DNA of 64,000 nt from Gammaproteobacteria bacterium. GTDB lineage: Bacteria; Pseudomonadota; Gammaproteobacteria; Pseudomonadales; Azotimanducaceae. The notes beneath the pieces were generated by a model, which was given only the letters and a program-made list of their open reading frames with translations, was not told the origin of the DNA and did not search any database. The translations under genes and the position numbers were made by a program. Where the stretch lies: NCBI GenBank assembly GCA_026707735.1, contig JAPOWH010000017.1:62001-126000 (forward strand). Reading direction: 5' to 3'. This document shows positions 34,246-44,372 of the stretch, piece after piece. Positions within the stretch are counted from its first letter, which is position 1. Every line of letters starts with the position of its first letter.

Positions 34246-36010
34246 CGGCCTGCTGTTTCAATGTTCTAAGCACTTCCTCTCGAATCTGCCTCTTGTAGAT
34301 TTTCTCCGAGGCCGTCCGTGGAAGCCGCTTCGTTCCTATCCAAATGCGCTCGGGAACCTGAAACCTAGCGAGATGCTCATGTGCGAACTCTTGCAGTTCT
34401 GATTCGCTAAGCTTGGAGTCGGAGTTGGTGCAAACCATGGCGCCAACCGTCTCGCCGAGCCGTTCGTCAGGAATGCCAAAGACCGAGCATTCTAGAACAT
34501 CAGGATGCTCGTAGAGCACCGCTTCAACTTCCTGGCAGCCAATGTTTTCGCCGCCTCGAATGACAATGTCCTTCTTTCGGTCGGTAATGTATACATAACC
34601 GTCCTCATCAAGGTGACCAATGTCGCCAGTGAGCACCCAGCCGTCGCTCAATGTTTCAGCTGTAGCTTCGGATTGGTTCCAGTACTCCTGAAAATTCATA
34701 ATCCCCCAGATGCACAACTCGCCTGTCTCCCCCGGTCCGAGATCCTCGCCGTTGTCGCCGATTGCCTTGACTCTCACTATGGGTGGGATGGCACGACCGC
34801 AGCTACGAGGCCTTTCTCTGAAGGGTTCTCCCCCAATGCTGGTTGCCAAACCTTGAGTCTCGGTCATGCCCCAACCGGTTCCTTGTCCCCCTTTTGCGAG
34901 CTTTCTGTCAATCTGCCTAGCCTGTTCCGGAGCCATTGGCGCACCGCCGCCTCCGGCACTTTGCAGACTGGTGAGATCGTACTTCTTCAGATTTGGAGAT
35001 TGGGCAAGCTCCCATGCCATGGTTGGAACGCCGTTGAAGGAAGTGATTTGCTCCTCTTGGATAATCCGCAGTGCTTCTTCGACATCCCATTTGTACATGC
35101 CCACTAGTTTTCGACCGCTTCGAAACGACGTTAGCATTTGGACCGTCAGCCCAGTTACGTGAAAAAGCGGCACGCTGAGAATGCTTGAAGGGATTGGAGG
35201 ATTGGGCTGTGGGGGTTCGGTGGTGCGTTGCGAATTCTCGTTAGCTGCCAATTGCAGCTCTTCAGCGTGTTCCGCTAGCTCTCGTAGACGACGGAGTTGC
35301 ATGGCCCTCCAACCAATTGCCCCACCTGCTTCCCAACCGAGTAGCGCGTTTGTAATCGCAAGATGCGTTGACAAGACTCCTTTTGGATGGGCTGTGGAGC
35401 CCGACGTGTAGAGCAGTGTTGCCGATTGGTCGGGAGCAACATCTACTTCAGGCATAGACGTTGACGCTCCTTGAACCCAACTCTCCCAAGTCGTGGATCG
35501 CGGTTGTAGACTTGTACGCACGGTGATTACATACAGCCCCAATGCGTCGATATGGTCGCGGATTTGGTCGTAGCGCTGCTGGTCGACGATCAGTGTCTTT
35601 AGTCCACTGTCTCTGATGCCGTAGACCATCTCTTCGTCGGACCACCACGCGTTCATAGCCACAGCCACACAGCCGATGGATGTAATGCCCATGAATGCCC
35701 AAATCCATTCGGGATAGTTGCGGAACGATATTCCTATTCGGTCACCTGGAACACATCCCTGTTCTCGGAGCCTATTGGCAACTTGAGCCGCAAGATTCCA
35801 AGCGGATTCGTAGGTGTAGCGTTCCTTTTCATACACGTAGAACTCACGATCTCCGTGATTGAGCGCGGAACGATAGAGTTCGCAAAGATTTCTTGGAGCG
35901 TTCACAAACCCCAGGTATTCGACATTGCCAACCCAGACAGTTTCAGTCTCGTAGGGTTGTCCCTTTGCGGTTATTTCACGTATTGCCGTCTGGTAGTCGT
36001 TGGACTGCAT
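34229..36010 (-). CDS. AMP-dependent acyl-CoA synthetase (long-chain-ligase-like)
   Basis: Adenylate-forming ligase of 593 residues that activates a carboxylic acid with ATP and CoA. Motif A3 is LLYTSGSTAHPKGV near residue 195, A5 is WGMTETQGLA, A7 is LTGDIGHLDEDGYVYITDRKKD and the A10 Lys lies in ASEKIYKRQIR. An insertion of about 45 residues rich in Glu/Pro (around 230-275) is unusual. The gene leads a two-gene leftward operon with the hydroxyacid dehydrogenase and is divergent from the aldolase at 36177. The acid activated is unknown. Confidence 0.9.
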   Translation of the reverse strand: MQSNDYQTAIREITAKGQPYETETVWVGNVEYLGFVNAPRNLCELYRSALNHGDREFYVYEKERYTYESAWNLAAQVANRLREQGCVPGDRIGISFRNYPEWIWAFMGITSIGCVAVAMNAWWSDEEMVYGIRDSGLKTLIVDQQRYDQIRDHIDALGLYVITVRTSLQPRSTTWESWVQGASTSMPEVDVAPDQSATLLYTSGSTAHPKGVLSTHLAITNALLGWEAGGAIGWRAMQLRRLRELAEHAEELQLAANENSQRTTEPPQPNPPIPSSILSVPLFHVTGLTVQMLTSFRSGRKLVGMYKWDVEEALRIIQEEQITSFNGVPTMAWELAQSPNLKKYDLTSLQSAGGGGAPMAPEQARQIDRKLAKGGQGTGWGMTETQGLATSIGGEPFRERPRSCGRAIPPIVRVKAIGDNGEDLGPGETGELCIWGIMNFQEYWNQSEATAETLSDGWVLTGDIGHLDEDGYVYITDRKKDIVIRGGENIGCQEVEAVLYEHPDVLECSVFGIPDERLGETVGAMVCTNSDSKLSESELQEFAHEHLARFQVPERIWIGTKRLPRTASEKIYKRQIREEVLRTLKQQADGSND

Positions 36011-36176
36011 GAATTCCCTCGCTTGGGCATTTTACAAATCGGCTACACCCCTACAGCATTCCTCTATGGTGTTGAGTCGAATTGTTAGTCCAATTGTCTT
36101 GGCGGATTTCTGTTCAATTTGCCTTGCTAAAATCCGCGGAATCGAAAGCATCTCGCATGGATGAGGTTAGCTGGCA

Positions 36177-36944
36177 ATGAGAGAGAACGTCGCATTAACC
36201 AAATGGCGCAATGGAGAAAAGACTGTTGGAGGCTGGCTGAGCATTGGCAATGCCTATAGCGCAGAATTGATGTCCAGCTTGGGATTCGACTACCTATGCG
36301 TGGATCTTCAACATGGCATGCTAAGTTTCGACGACCTCAAATACATGCTGCCGGCGATTTCGAACTACCCCACTGTGCCGTTGGTTCGAGTGTCTTGGAA
36401 CGACCCTCCAGAAATAATGAAAGCGCTTGATGCAGGCGCGTTAGGAGTAATCGTACCCATGGTGAACAATCGGGAAGAAGCAGCAATTGCGGTTTCAGCC
36501 TGCCGTTATCCACCCGACGGCTCTCGATCATTCGGTCCGATTCGCGCATCCATGTATGGTGGACGAGGCTATTCACGAGAAGCCAATGACCAAATCGCGT
36601 GCATTGCTATGGTCGAAACCGCGGAGGGTCTTCGAAACCTAGATGAAATCGCGTCGACTCCTGGACTGGATGCCATTTACATCGGGCCGAGCGATCTCGG
36701 CTATGCACTAGGTCTAGGACCTATGGCCATGAACGAAGAGTTGCATAAGACTACGGTCGAGAAAATTCTGGAAGCCTGCCGCCAACACGGTACTGCAGTC
36801 GGAATACACACCGGCAGCCTGAGCCAAACGCAGTTTCATCTTGCACAAGGGTTCAATTTCGTAACGCTGGGCACCGACAGCGCATTCATGGCACGTACTG
36901 CAGGTTTGGAACTTGCTGCTGCCAAGGACTCCGCTAACGGCTAG
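36177..36944 (+). CDS. HpcH/HpaI aldolase family protein
   Basis: Class II (metal-dependent) aldolase of 255 residues, as in 4-hydroxy-2-oxoheptane-1,7-dioate aldolase and 2-keto-3-deoxy-sugar-acid aldolases; cleavage gives pyruvate and an aldehyde. Family landmarks are DYLCVDLQHG near residue 40, VRVSWNDP, ALDAGALGVIVPMV, MVETAEGLRNLDEI and IYIGPSDLGYALG; the Glu and Asp in the last two bind the metal. Start ATG 36177. The divergent ligase and dehydrogenase could belong to the same pathway (inference). Confidence 0.9.
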   Translation: MRENVALTKWRNGEKTVGGWLSIGNAYSAELMSSLGFDYLCVDLQHGMLSFDDLKYMLPAISNYPTVPLVRVSWNDPPEIMKALDAGALGVIVPMVNNREEAAIAVSACRYPPDGSRSFGPIRASMYGGRGYSREANDQIACIAMVETAEGLRNLDEIASTPGLDAIYIGPSDLGYALGLGPMAMNEELHKTTVEKILEACRQHGTAVGIHTGSLSQTQFHLAQGFNFVTLGTDSAFMARTAGLELAAAKDSANG

Positions 36945-37066
36945 AGAGTTCCTTGTCCTCGCACCCTCGATCTCTGCGAGCATTGAACGGCGATATTCGC
37001 CGACAAGAGCTACTGAAATTGAGACAGTTCGGAGTCTTTCTTGGATGAGGCGTCCCGCGCTAATGT

Positions 37067-38377
37067 TTAGTCATTTTCGTGTAAGTCGTAGACTCCGAGT
37101 TCCAAGGTTAATCGCTCAATCTGGTCTAGTACCCTAAGCCTGTTGGTTTCACTCCCATGAATAGTTAGATTCAGGCTTCTTATTGCATCTGCACAACTGC
37201 TGGATTCTTCCGAACTCAGATCGATAGACTCGGAGTATCTACTAATTCTAGAATCTGAACACATGCGTTTGACTAATCCCTTAAGGTCAACATCCCAACC
37301 AAGTTCCTCCATTGCTAATACTAATTCGATGCTGGATCGTAACCGAACCGTACGAGATTCAAACGAACTCACAGATCGATACCTATCCAATATCCACGAG
37401 TGATTCTCGGCATAGTAGTCGTGTATAGTGTCATTGCCATCGTAGTCAAAATTCATTAGGTAACTAAGCATAAATCCGTCGCTAACTGGCCATCCGCCTC
37501 CAAGCACAACGGCGATTCTCGCCAATGCAGCTCTAATGCCATAGCGGATCAAGTCGCTTTGGCGAACTGAGGATTTTGTGAGATTTTTGTATGCAGTGCT
37601 ACCTGGCAACATTTCAAATTCAGACAAGTCGAATTGGGAACATCTCAAATTGAGCCAGCGAGCTTCAAGAATGTCAGTATGAATTGACTCTTCCAATAAT
37701 TCGAACTCCACTGGATTAACATATTGAAAGTCTTCGATAAATTCCAGTTCGAACCGAAATCGCGACTTTCCTTCGTAGTCTTGAGAAGGCGTAGACCATA
37801 CAGACTCGACGTCGCGAATGTTAGGGGAACTACAGGTCTTAAGAAATGCTAAATAGTCTTCAATCGCGTCTACATGACAAACTTCATTGAGATCCGGACG
37901 AACGATTTCATGATCCGCGTAACATTCTTCACGCTCAAGTGCGTCAAAAACCAAATCTCTTGATCGGATTGGATCTGTAAAAATACGATCGTAAGTGAGA
38001 GGACTGGGTTGAATAATGAATGTAAAAAAATGATTTGCCGAATAAATTTTCTGTAGAAAGAATTCGTCCATTACCGTGATACATTCGTTTGAAAGCTTGC
38101 CACTCACATCGGGACACGCTTGCATAATATCAATGGCTGTCAAGTCACTCTTTGCAGGAAATAACTCTACGTCGCGACTGTTTTCACCGAGTATGGAAGC
38201 GTTTCCTTCTGATTCTTCAATTTTTGCATCCAATGGACTTTTGGATTGACGTTCGTTTATAGAGTCATTGTTGTTCAAATGTAATAGAAACGCAATACCG
38301 ATAGCGCAACAGATGAATATGGTTAATCCCACTATGATGTATATTGTGGTCTTAGTATTGGTTTTTCGTCTTCTCAT
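37067..38377 (-). CDS. Hypothetical membrane-anchored protein, AT-rich
   Basis: Protein of 436 residues that I do not recognise. It has a basic start (MRRRKTNTKT), one membrane helix at about residues 11-33 (IYIIVGLTIFICCAIGIAFL), and a long extracytoplasmic part rich in Cys, Asp/Glu and Ser without repeats or known catalytic motifs. A central Gly-Gly-Gly motif (VVLGGGWPVSDGF) lies near residue 295. The DNA is clearly more AT-rich and uses different codons than its neighbours, suggesting recent acquisition. No mobile-element genes or repeats flank it. Confidence 0.75.
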   Translation of the reverse strand: MRRRKTNTKTTIYIIVGLTIFICCAIGIAFLLHLNNNDSINERQSKSPLDAKIEESEGNASILGENSRDVELFPAKSDLTAIDIMQACPDVSGKLSNECITVMDEFFLQKIYSANHFFTFIIQPSPLTYDRIFTDPIRSRDLVFDALEREECYADHEIVRPDLNEVCHVDAIEDYLAFLKTCSSPNIRDVESVWSTPSQDYEGKSRFRFELEFIEDFQYVNPVEFELLEESIHTDILEARWLNLRCSQFDLSEFEMLPGSTAYKNLTKSSVRQSDLIRYGIRAALARIAVVLGGGWPVSDGFMLSYLMNFDYDGNDTIHDYYAENHSWILDRYRSVSSFESRTVRLRSSIELVLAMEELGWDVDLKGLVKRMCSDSRISRYSESIDLSSEESSSCADAIRSLNLTIHGSETNRLRVLDQIERLTLELGVYDLHEND

Positions 38378-38851
38378 TCAATAAGACAGGGTCAATAGGT
38401 GCAATTTTGTCCATTCAAGATTCATAAATAGATTGATCGAGCTTAAAGTAGGCGCTAATCGTCAAGAGACTGTGGAAAACTGCTTTATTTGTGTCTAGTA
38501 TAACGGTTCTCTGCTGGAATGCGTCACGCAGGCAAACCACAAGAGCTCCTGTGTGTTGCGTTTACAGCGGTTAGCTGAAGCTTCTGGGTATGGAGTTCTG
38601 CGCATGAATGAATCTCGTTTCACGATGTTGTACGCCATGCTGTTGGTTGGAAGTGTGAATCGTCGTGCAGCGAACAACGCAGACTGTCACTAGAGTGTGG
38701 AACAAGCAATTCGGCAGCAGCAATGGCTTCATATATGGCTAACTAACGAGATTGGCGATGCGACAATGACTCTGCCGGCGATTCAATTGCTGCGACAGGT
38801 CAAGTCTGATAGCATTTAGCGTGTCTCGACACTACACGGATGTAACGAGAA
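38378..38851. other. Intergenic region before pyruvate kinase
   Basis: About 470 bases, AT-rich at the left like the neighbouring orphan gene. Only short open frames without family features occur. I see no RNA gene or clear terminator. Confidence 0.5.
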
Positions 38852-40285
38852 ATGCGTCGACGTACTAAGATCATTTGTACTGTTGGCCCGTCGTCGAATA
38901 ATTGGGAAACAATGCGGACCATGCACGAAGCGGGCATGGACGTCGTACGCATAAACATGTCCCACTCGACTCACGATGAAGCTGCAAGGACCGTGGAATG
39001 GGTCCATGCGCTAAACCGCAAGCGGCACGATGAGATTCCCATTCTCGTTGATACCAGTGGGCCTGAAATACGCACAGGTGAACGTGTCGAACCGCTAAAT
39101 CTCGTCCCTGGAACCAAAGTCATCCTTAGTGGCAATCCACGAAGCGACGAAACCTCTGAATTGGCTCACATAAACATCGGTTATGCCGACTTTGGCAAGT
39201 CCGTTCGAGTCGGCGACACGATTCGTTTGGACAATGGACTCATCAATCTAGACGTTCTTGAGCGAACTGGCTCTGGGTTGGTTTGCAGGGTGGCGGATGG
39301 CGGCGAGCTGGGCAGCAAGCGACACGTCAATTTGCCTGGAGTTCATGTTGACCTGCCGTCTATTTCATCAAAGGACCGCGACGATATCGCATTCGCAAAG
39401 GAGCACGATGTAAGTTTCATCGCGCAGTCGTTTGTCCGAAGCGCGGACGACGTGCTTGCTATGCGGGAAGTACTGGGCAATTCTCACCAATGGGTCAAAG
39501 TCATTGCCAAGATTGAAAATTACGAAGGCGTGGACCAGGCAGAATCTATAGCAAAAGCCGCCTTCGGAGTGATGGTTGCTCGAGGAGACTTGGGGATCGA
39601 GACGGACATCGCCAAGCTGCCCAGCCTTCAGCGCAGGCTTGTTGACACAACGTTGAGGCTAGGACGAAGGTGCATTTTGGCGACTCACCTTTTGGAGTCC
39701 ATGGTGGAAAACCCCATTCCAACTCGAGCTGAAGCAATTGATGTCGCAAATGCAGTATATGAAGGGGTGGATGCCGTTTTGCTCTCTTCCGAGACCAGCA
39801 TTGGAAAGCGTCCAACACTCGCAGTGGAGCAGTTGCGCAAAATAATAGAAGAGAGCGAGCGCTATCCGGGGTTGGATTTTTCGCAGGCGTTGGTTACCGA
39901 CGACATCAAGCAGAATCTTGCGAAGTCCGCGTCCGAGCTGGCAGAGCACAGTGGTGCGGCCGGCATTGTTGTCATAACGCGTAGCGGTCTCATGGCAGAC
40001 TTGGTGACAAATTGTGCACCGAGCAATGTTCCGATATTCGCCTTTAGCAATCTCAACCACACGCTGCGGAGGCTAATGCTGAACCGCGGCGTCTATCCCT
40101 ATCGAACTTCGTTCAACAAAAATTCGGAAATGACCATCCAGTCTGCGTTTGAAGTCCTCCGCAAACGGGAAAACTTGCCTCCCGACGCAGTTCTAGTTGT
40201 CGTGAGCGACGTGCTGAGCAAGGGGGCAGTCGACTCAATTCAGATAAGGCATGCCGACCCTGCCTACGGGGCGACCATGCTGTAG
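38852..40285 (+). CDS. pyk: Pyruvate kinase
   Basis: Glycolytic enzyme making pyruvate and ATP from phosphoenolpyruvate and ADP. The 477-residue protein has the N-terminal IICTVGPSSNNWETM, substrate motif RINMSHST, the signature IAKIENYEGVDQAE containing the catalytic Lys, and the metal site in MVARGDLGIE. The C-terminal domain (about 350-475) is normal. Start ATG 38852. Its end overlaps the convergent transporter gene by 22 bases. Confidence 0.95.
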   Translation: MRRRTKIICTVGPSSNNWETMRTMHEAGMDVVRINMSHSTHDEAARTVEWVHALNRKRHDEIPILVDTSGPEIRTGERVEPLNLVPGTKVILSGNPRSDETSELAHINIGYADFGKSVRVGDTIRLDNGLINLDVLERTGSGLVCRVADGGELGSKRHVNLPGVHVDLPSISSKDRDDIAFAKEHDVSFIAQSFVRSADDVLAMREVLGNSHQWVKVIAKIENYEGVDQAESIAKAAFGVMVARGDLGIETDIAKLPSLQRRLVDTTLRLGRRCILATHLLESMVENPIPTRAEAIDVANAVYEGVDAVLLSSETSIGKRPTLAVEQLRKIIEESERYPGLDFSQALVTDDIKQNLAKSASELAEHSGAAGIVVITRSGLMADLVTNCAPSNVPIFAFSNLNHTLRRLMLNRGVYPYRTSFNKNSEMTIQSAFEVLRKRENLPPDAVLVVVSDVLSKGAVDSIQIRHADPAYGATML

Positions 40286-41085
40286 AACATATGGATCGAA
40301 ACTAGGCACATCATGCCGCCGAAAACTTTCTTCAAGCGATCCGCTGGAATTCTTTGTGCGAAATGAACGCCTAAAGGTGCGCAGATTGTGTTGGCAATGG
40401 CGATCGGAATGAGCGCGGGAAGGTAAATGTATCCAAGGGTATGCGGATGGTTGATATCGCTGCCATTTATGAAGTAGCCGGTAGCGCCAGCGAGGGCGAC
40501 TCCTAGTCCGCAGGTGCTGGCAACGGCTGCTGCACGAACAATTGGCGTGTTGAAATAGAGTAGCGACGGGACGACGACATTTCCACCTCCAATGCCTACC
40601 AGTCCACTTACCAAGCCACCTGCTGAAGCTACTACAGCAGTGGATCCAGCTCGCGGCGAATTGTGTTTGGATGTGGGCAGCTTGTTGAGAAGCAAGACTG
40701 TCGCGACAAAGAGCAGAAAGCTGCCAATAATTGCTTTCAGCATTTGCACAGGTAGGAACTTTGCGATATAGCTAGACGCAAATGCACCGACCATCAGCAT
40801 GGGCAGCCAAATTCTTACCATCGTCCAGTCGATGTTCTTTCGTTGGAACTGCGCGACTGCCGAGGAGCCCGTTGTGAATATGATGGAAGCCATGGAGGTG
40901 CCCGTTGCGAAGAGAACCATGGCGTTTGTGGACAAGGTGGGACTCGAAAATGTATTTGTGGTTTCAAAAATGAAAATCAGAGCCGGAACAACTACGACTC
41001 CCCCTCCCACTCCCAGTAGGCCACCAAGAAAACCCGCGGAAGCTCCGATCAGCAGGTAAGCAAATACCAGGAAAAAGTTGTCCAA
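40264..41085 (-). CDS. TauE/SafE family sulfite or small-anion exporter
   Basis: Inner-membrane protein of 273 residues with eight predicted helices in two related halves. The duplicated Gly-rich motif is seen as GFLGGLLGVGGGVVVVPAL near the N-terminus and GLVSGLVGIGGGNVVVPSL near residue 155, which defines the TauE/SafE (DUF81) family. Substrates reported for the family include sulfite, sulfoacetate and taurine-derived anions. No sulfur gene is nearby, so the substrate is unknown. The gene is convergent with pyk. Confidence 0.9.
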   Translation of the reverse strand: MDNFFLVFAYLLIGASAGFLGGLLGVGGGVVVVPALIFIFETTNTFSSPTLSTNAMVLFATGTSMASIIFTTGSSAVAQFQRKNIDWTMVRIWLPMLMVGAFASSYIAKFLPVQMLKAIIGSFLLFVATVLLLNKLPTSKHNSPRAGSTAVVASAGGLVSGLVGIGGGNVVVPSLLYFNTPIVRAAAVASTCGLGVALAGATGYFINGSDINHPHTLGYIYLPALIPIAIANTICAPLGVHFAQRIPADRLKKVFGGMMCLVSIHMFYSMVAP

Positions 41086-41169
41086 GAGATTGCAGAGAGA
41101 AATGCGAGAAGTGAGAGTTTACTTGCAGTGCTAGTTCGACCCGGACATTTGCAGCCATTGCATGTAGCG

Positions 41170-42012
41170 ATGAAACGGCTGTATTGTTTTCTGCTACTTG
41201 CGTGTCTCTGTTTCGCCCAAGTTCAATTGAACGCACGTACTGTCACTCGTGAAGTCGAAGATGACCAAGGAAATATCTACATAGGCGAATTGCGAGACAA
41301 TGTGAAACATGGTTCGGGACGCATGGAATGGGTGGATGGCAGGATCTACGAAGGAGACTTCAAGGACGGATTGATTCACGGCGACGGCACAATGTCGTAT
41401 CCGGGCGGCGAGACCTACACTGGTACCTTTGATCGGGAAGTTAGACACGGCTATGGCGAACTCATTCGCTCAAATGGGGACGTCTACATAGGGTCTTTCG
41501 TCAGGGGCCAGCTGACTGGAGAAGGATCCTACGAACACCACGAATCGGGTGACCGCTACGAGGGATTCTTTCGCAATGGCAAACGCCATGGACTTGGAGT
41601 TCTTGTGCAAGCCAGCGGCGAACGCTATGAGGGAGGATTCCTGGACGACGAGAAAAATGGCTATGGAATACTTCGGACTTCTGACGGTGCAGCGTTCCGA
41701 GGATTCTTTAGGGAGAACTTGCAGCATGGAGACGGTGTGCTGGCTACTCAAGGAAACGGACTGTGGTTCCAGACATGGGATGAGGGAAAACTCGTCGCCG
41801 AACGGCTGATAGAAGTCGTCGAGAACTGCCAATTGGAAGTCAACGGCAAGTCTTGGATGTTTGATGGTGAGCAGTGTATCGATGGGCTTGCGCATGGTCA
41901 GGGAAGTGCCGTAAGTTTGGATGGAGAAGCCTATATACCGAATGGAAAATTCGTACTCGGTCAATTAACCGTGGGTGCGGTTGTCCCTTTGGACTATTCG
42001 CTGAGTGATTGA
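41170..42012 (+). CDS. Exported MORN-repeat protein
   Basis: 280-residue protein from ATG 41170 with a signal peptide (MKRLYCFLLLACLCFAQVQL). It then has seven or eight MORN repeats between residues 35 and 265, each like Y-x-G-x-F-x-x-G-x-x-H-G-x-G (for example RIYEGDFKDGLIHGDG, RYEGFFRNGKRHGLG). MORN repeats form extended beta-sheet platforms for lipid or protein binding. The stop is directly followed by the ATG of a Ser/Thr kinase, so the two are translationally coupled. Its role is unknown; a periplasmic ligand or partner of the kinase is inferred from the pairing. Confidence 0.87.
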   Translation: MKRLYCFLLLACLCFAQVQLNARTVTREVEDDQGNIYIGELRDNVKHGSGRMEWVDGRIYEGDFKDGLIHGDGTMSYPGGETYTGTFDREVRHGYGELIRSNGDVYIGSFVRGQLTGEGSYEHHESGDRYEGFFRNGKRHGLGVLVQASGERYEGGFLDDEKNGYGILRTSDGAAFRGFFRENLQHGDGVLATQGNGLWFQTWDEGKLVAERLIEVVENCQLEVNGKSWMFDGEQCIDGLAHGQGSAVSLDGEAYIPNGKFVLGQLTVGAVVPLDYSLSD

Positions 42013-44313
42013 ATGAACATTCACGGCTACGAGGTACTCGAACTCCTATCTGAACGAGGAGCGACAAAGGTATTTCGCGCCAAAAACCTCCATACCCACA
42101 CTCAAGTTGCATTGAAGGTGGCGGACGTCATCGACGCGGACACTCGAACACGAGCAGAAAACCTGCGTCAATGCGCTGACGCATTGCGAAGCAAGCCGCA
42201 CCCCAATATCTGCACCGTGTTGGATGTGGGAAGTGGGAATGGCTATGTATATGTAGCCTACGAATGGCTGGAACCGCTCAACTTGCTCGACGGCCTTGTA
42301 GATGGACTGAGACTCTCTCAGATCAGACACATCTTCATCGGTCTTGCGCAAGCCATCAAACATTTGGAGAGCCTAAGCCTCGTCCATGGCGACATAAAGC
42401 CAAGCAATATTCTGCTCCGCGGCAAACAAGAACCCGTCCTGATCGACGTCTGTGGTGGACACTTTGGCGATGGGAATTTGAGCATTTCTACATTGACGCC
42501 AGGGTATTGCAGCCCCGAGGCAGAGCGCCGCAATCCTGTTGATGCCCGTACGGACGTCTATTCATTGGGTGTCGTGTTCTATCGGACTCTCGTGGGTGAT
42601 GTTCCTTGGAAGGATGGAGCGGGAGTTGGGAGGACGGCAACTGAAGAAGATATCGTTCCCCACATCGCGGAAGAGTACGAGTCATTTCAGTCCGTATTGG
42701 AGGCAACGCTGGCGTATGATCGCGAGCAGCGCCAACTCGACCTAGAGGCCCTGCGAGCAGCATTCGACGACACTGGTCACGCGGCGCATCCTCCCTCGTT
42801 AGTCGTTCGTACCGACCTCGTCAGCTCGCATGAAATAGCGACCGTTTCGCACGGCACCGATCGTATGCGGGCAGCACGGACGGATCTGTCGTTGAGTGGA
42901 AGGCAACGATTTCTCTATAGCGCTGCTGCGCTTCTACTCCCTGTGATTGTAGTTTTCGGAGGCTGGTTCGCGTATGTGGAACGCAATCTCGTACAGGAGT
43001 TCTTTTCTGGTTTGGGCATCGTGGAGCATCCTGAATTCGAACAACGGTGGCGTACGGCGCAAGCACTAAGGTCCGACGCTAATCAGACTCTGAGCGCCAT
43101 TACCGCGGCATACAGCCGAGTGTTGGAAGTTGCACCGGATCATCAAGGAGCAAACCAAGCGATAGACGACGTGCGTAGAGAGTGGAAGACTCAAATCGAA
43201 GATTACATCTCAAGTAACTCGATTCCATTGGCGCAAAGTCGGCTCGACGAATTGGTGCGTGTGTATCCTGCGGACGAAGCCATCGATGGCTATGTGCGAA
43301 GTTTGAACAGAATGCGACGAGCAGACAGACTGCTGCATGACACGCGTTCACTGCAGGAACAGAGCACTCTAGATGACCGCAGCGCGTTGACGGCGACAAT
43401 CCAAGCATATAAGGAAATAGTTCGGCAGTTTCCTGGGTTTCCGCAGAGCGAGGAGGCTTTGAGTCGACTAAACAGCATGGCAAAAAGGTTGGCTGACTTG
43501 TCGAAAAGTGCCGTTGAACAGCAGGATTTTGCAAGAGCCGAGGAACTTATGAACTTCGCCCTAGATGCTGGTGAGGCTTCTGCTGACGTTCTTAGTGCCC
43601 AGGAAGAACTCATGGAAGCCCTGTCGCTCCAGGAGGAAATCGAAGACAACTTGCAGAGTGCAGTTCAGCGCCGAACTGAGCAGAAGTTGCTTTTGCCACC
43701 TGAAGACAATGCCTACTCGTTTTTTCGAAAGGTCTTGTCGCTGGACCCCGACAATCAGCTAGCTCAGGACGGATTGGACGAAGTCGAAGCCCAGATCAAT
43801 TTAAAGGTTATCGACTTGCTCTTCGAACGGAATTTTGATCAAGTTGATGAACTCGTCAACGCTGCCCGATCTCAAGAAGTTGCCCCAGATCTGATAGATG
43901 AAATGGAAGCACTTCGCGAAGCAGAACTCATGCACATCGCCCTAGCCGAGGAACTCTTCGACGAAGCTGTCAATCTGTTTGGCTTGGGTTACATCACTAA
44001 GCCGGCGGAAGCCAATGCCCTGCAAAAGCTACGATTGGCGCGGCAGCAAGATCCTCAAAACTTGGATGTCAAGAGTCTAATTGGACGGTGTGCCGAAAGA
44101 CTAGCCAAGGTGGCGCAGGATGCATACGAAGCCGGCGTAGTGGATGTTGCGCTGGAGTACTTGGACGCTGCCTTGAGCACGGGAAGCACTCAACCGGAGT
44201 GGGAGGACTGGAGGGCTACCTGGGCTCTAGAAGAAAGTCAAGTGAGAGATGACAGCGCAGCAATTCGAGCCGAACGCGGCACTGATCCTGTGGAGCACTT
44301 GGTCGGAGAGTGA
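42013..44313 (+). CDS. Divergent transmembrane Ser/Thr protein kinase with helical-repeat C-terminus
   Basis: 766-residue protein with an N-terminal Hanks-type kinase domain (about 1-255), a single membrane helix near 299-321 and a long periplasmic part with TPR-like helices to the end. The catalytic Lys35 (ALKVAD), His125-Gly-Asp127 with Lys and Asn (HGDIKPSN) and the APE-region GYCSPEAE are visible. The metal motif is Asp145-Val-Cys (LIDVCGG) instead of DFG, and the glycine loop is degenerate (LLSERGATKVF). Activity is possible but the domain is atypical. It starts right after the MORN gene. No phosphatase gene is adjacent. Confidence 0.85.
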   Translation: MNIHGYEVLELLSERGATKVFRAKNLHTHTQVALKVADVIDADTRTRAENLRQCADALRSKPHPNICTVLDVGSGNGYVYVAYEWLEPLNLLDGLVDGLRLSQIRHIFIGLAQAIKHLESLSLVHGDIKPSNILLRGKQEPVLIDVCGGHFGDGNLSISTLTPGYCSPEAERRNPVDARTDVYSLGVVFYRTLVGDVPWKDGAGVGRTATEEDIVPHIAEEYESFQSVLEATLAYDREQRQLDLEALRAAFDDTGHAAHPPSLVVRTDLVSSHEIATVSHGTDRMRAARTDLSLSGRQRFLYSAAALLLPVIVVFGGWFAYVERNLVQEFFSGLGIVEHPEFEQRWRTAQALRSDANQTLSAITAAYSRVLEVAPDHQGANQAIDDVRREWKTQIEDYISSNSIPLAQSRLDELVRVYPADEAIDGYVRSLNRMRRADRLLHDTRSLQEQSTLDDRSALTATIQAYKEIVRQFPGFPQSEEALSRLNSMAKRLADLSKSAVEQQDFARAEELMNFALDAGEASADVLSAQEELMEALSLQEEIEDNLQSAVQRRTEQKLLLPPEDNAYSFFRKVLSLDPDNQLAQDGLDEVEAQINLKVIDLLFERNFDQVDELVNAARSQEVAPDLIDEMEALREAELMHIALAEELFDEAVNLFGLGYITKPAEANALQKLRLARQQDPQNLDVKSLIGRCAERLAKVAQDAYEAGVVDVALEYLDAALSTGSTQPEWEDWRATWALEESQVRDDSAAIRAERGTDPVEHLVGE

Positions 44314-44372
44314 GAGTGTTGCTGCGTCACCCCGGTTATTGAATCCTTTGTTGAACGGCTACGTACTGCCAA

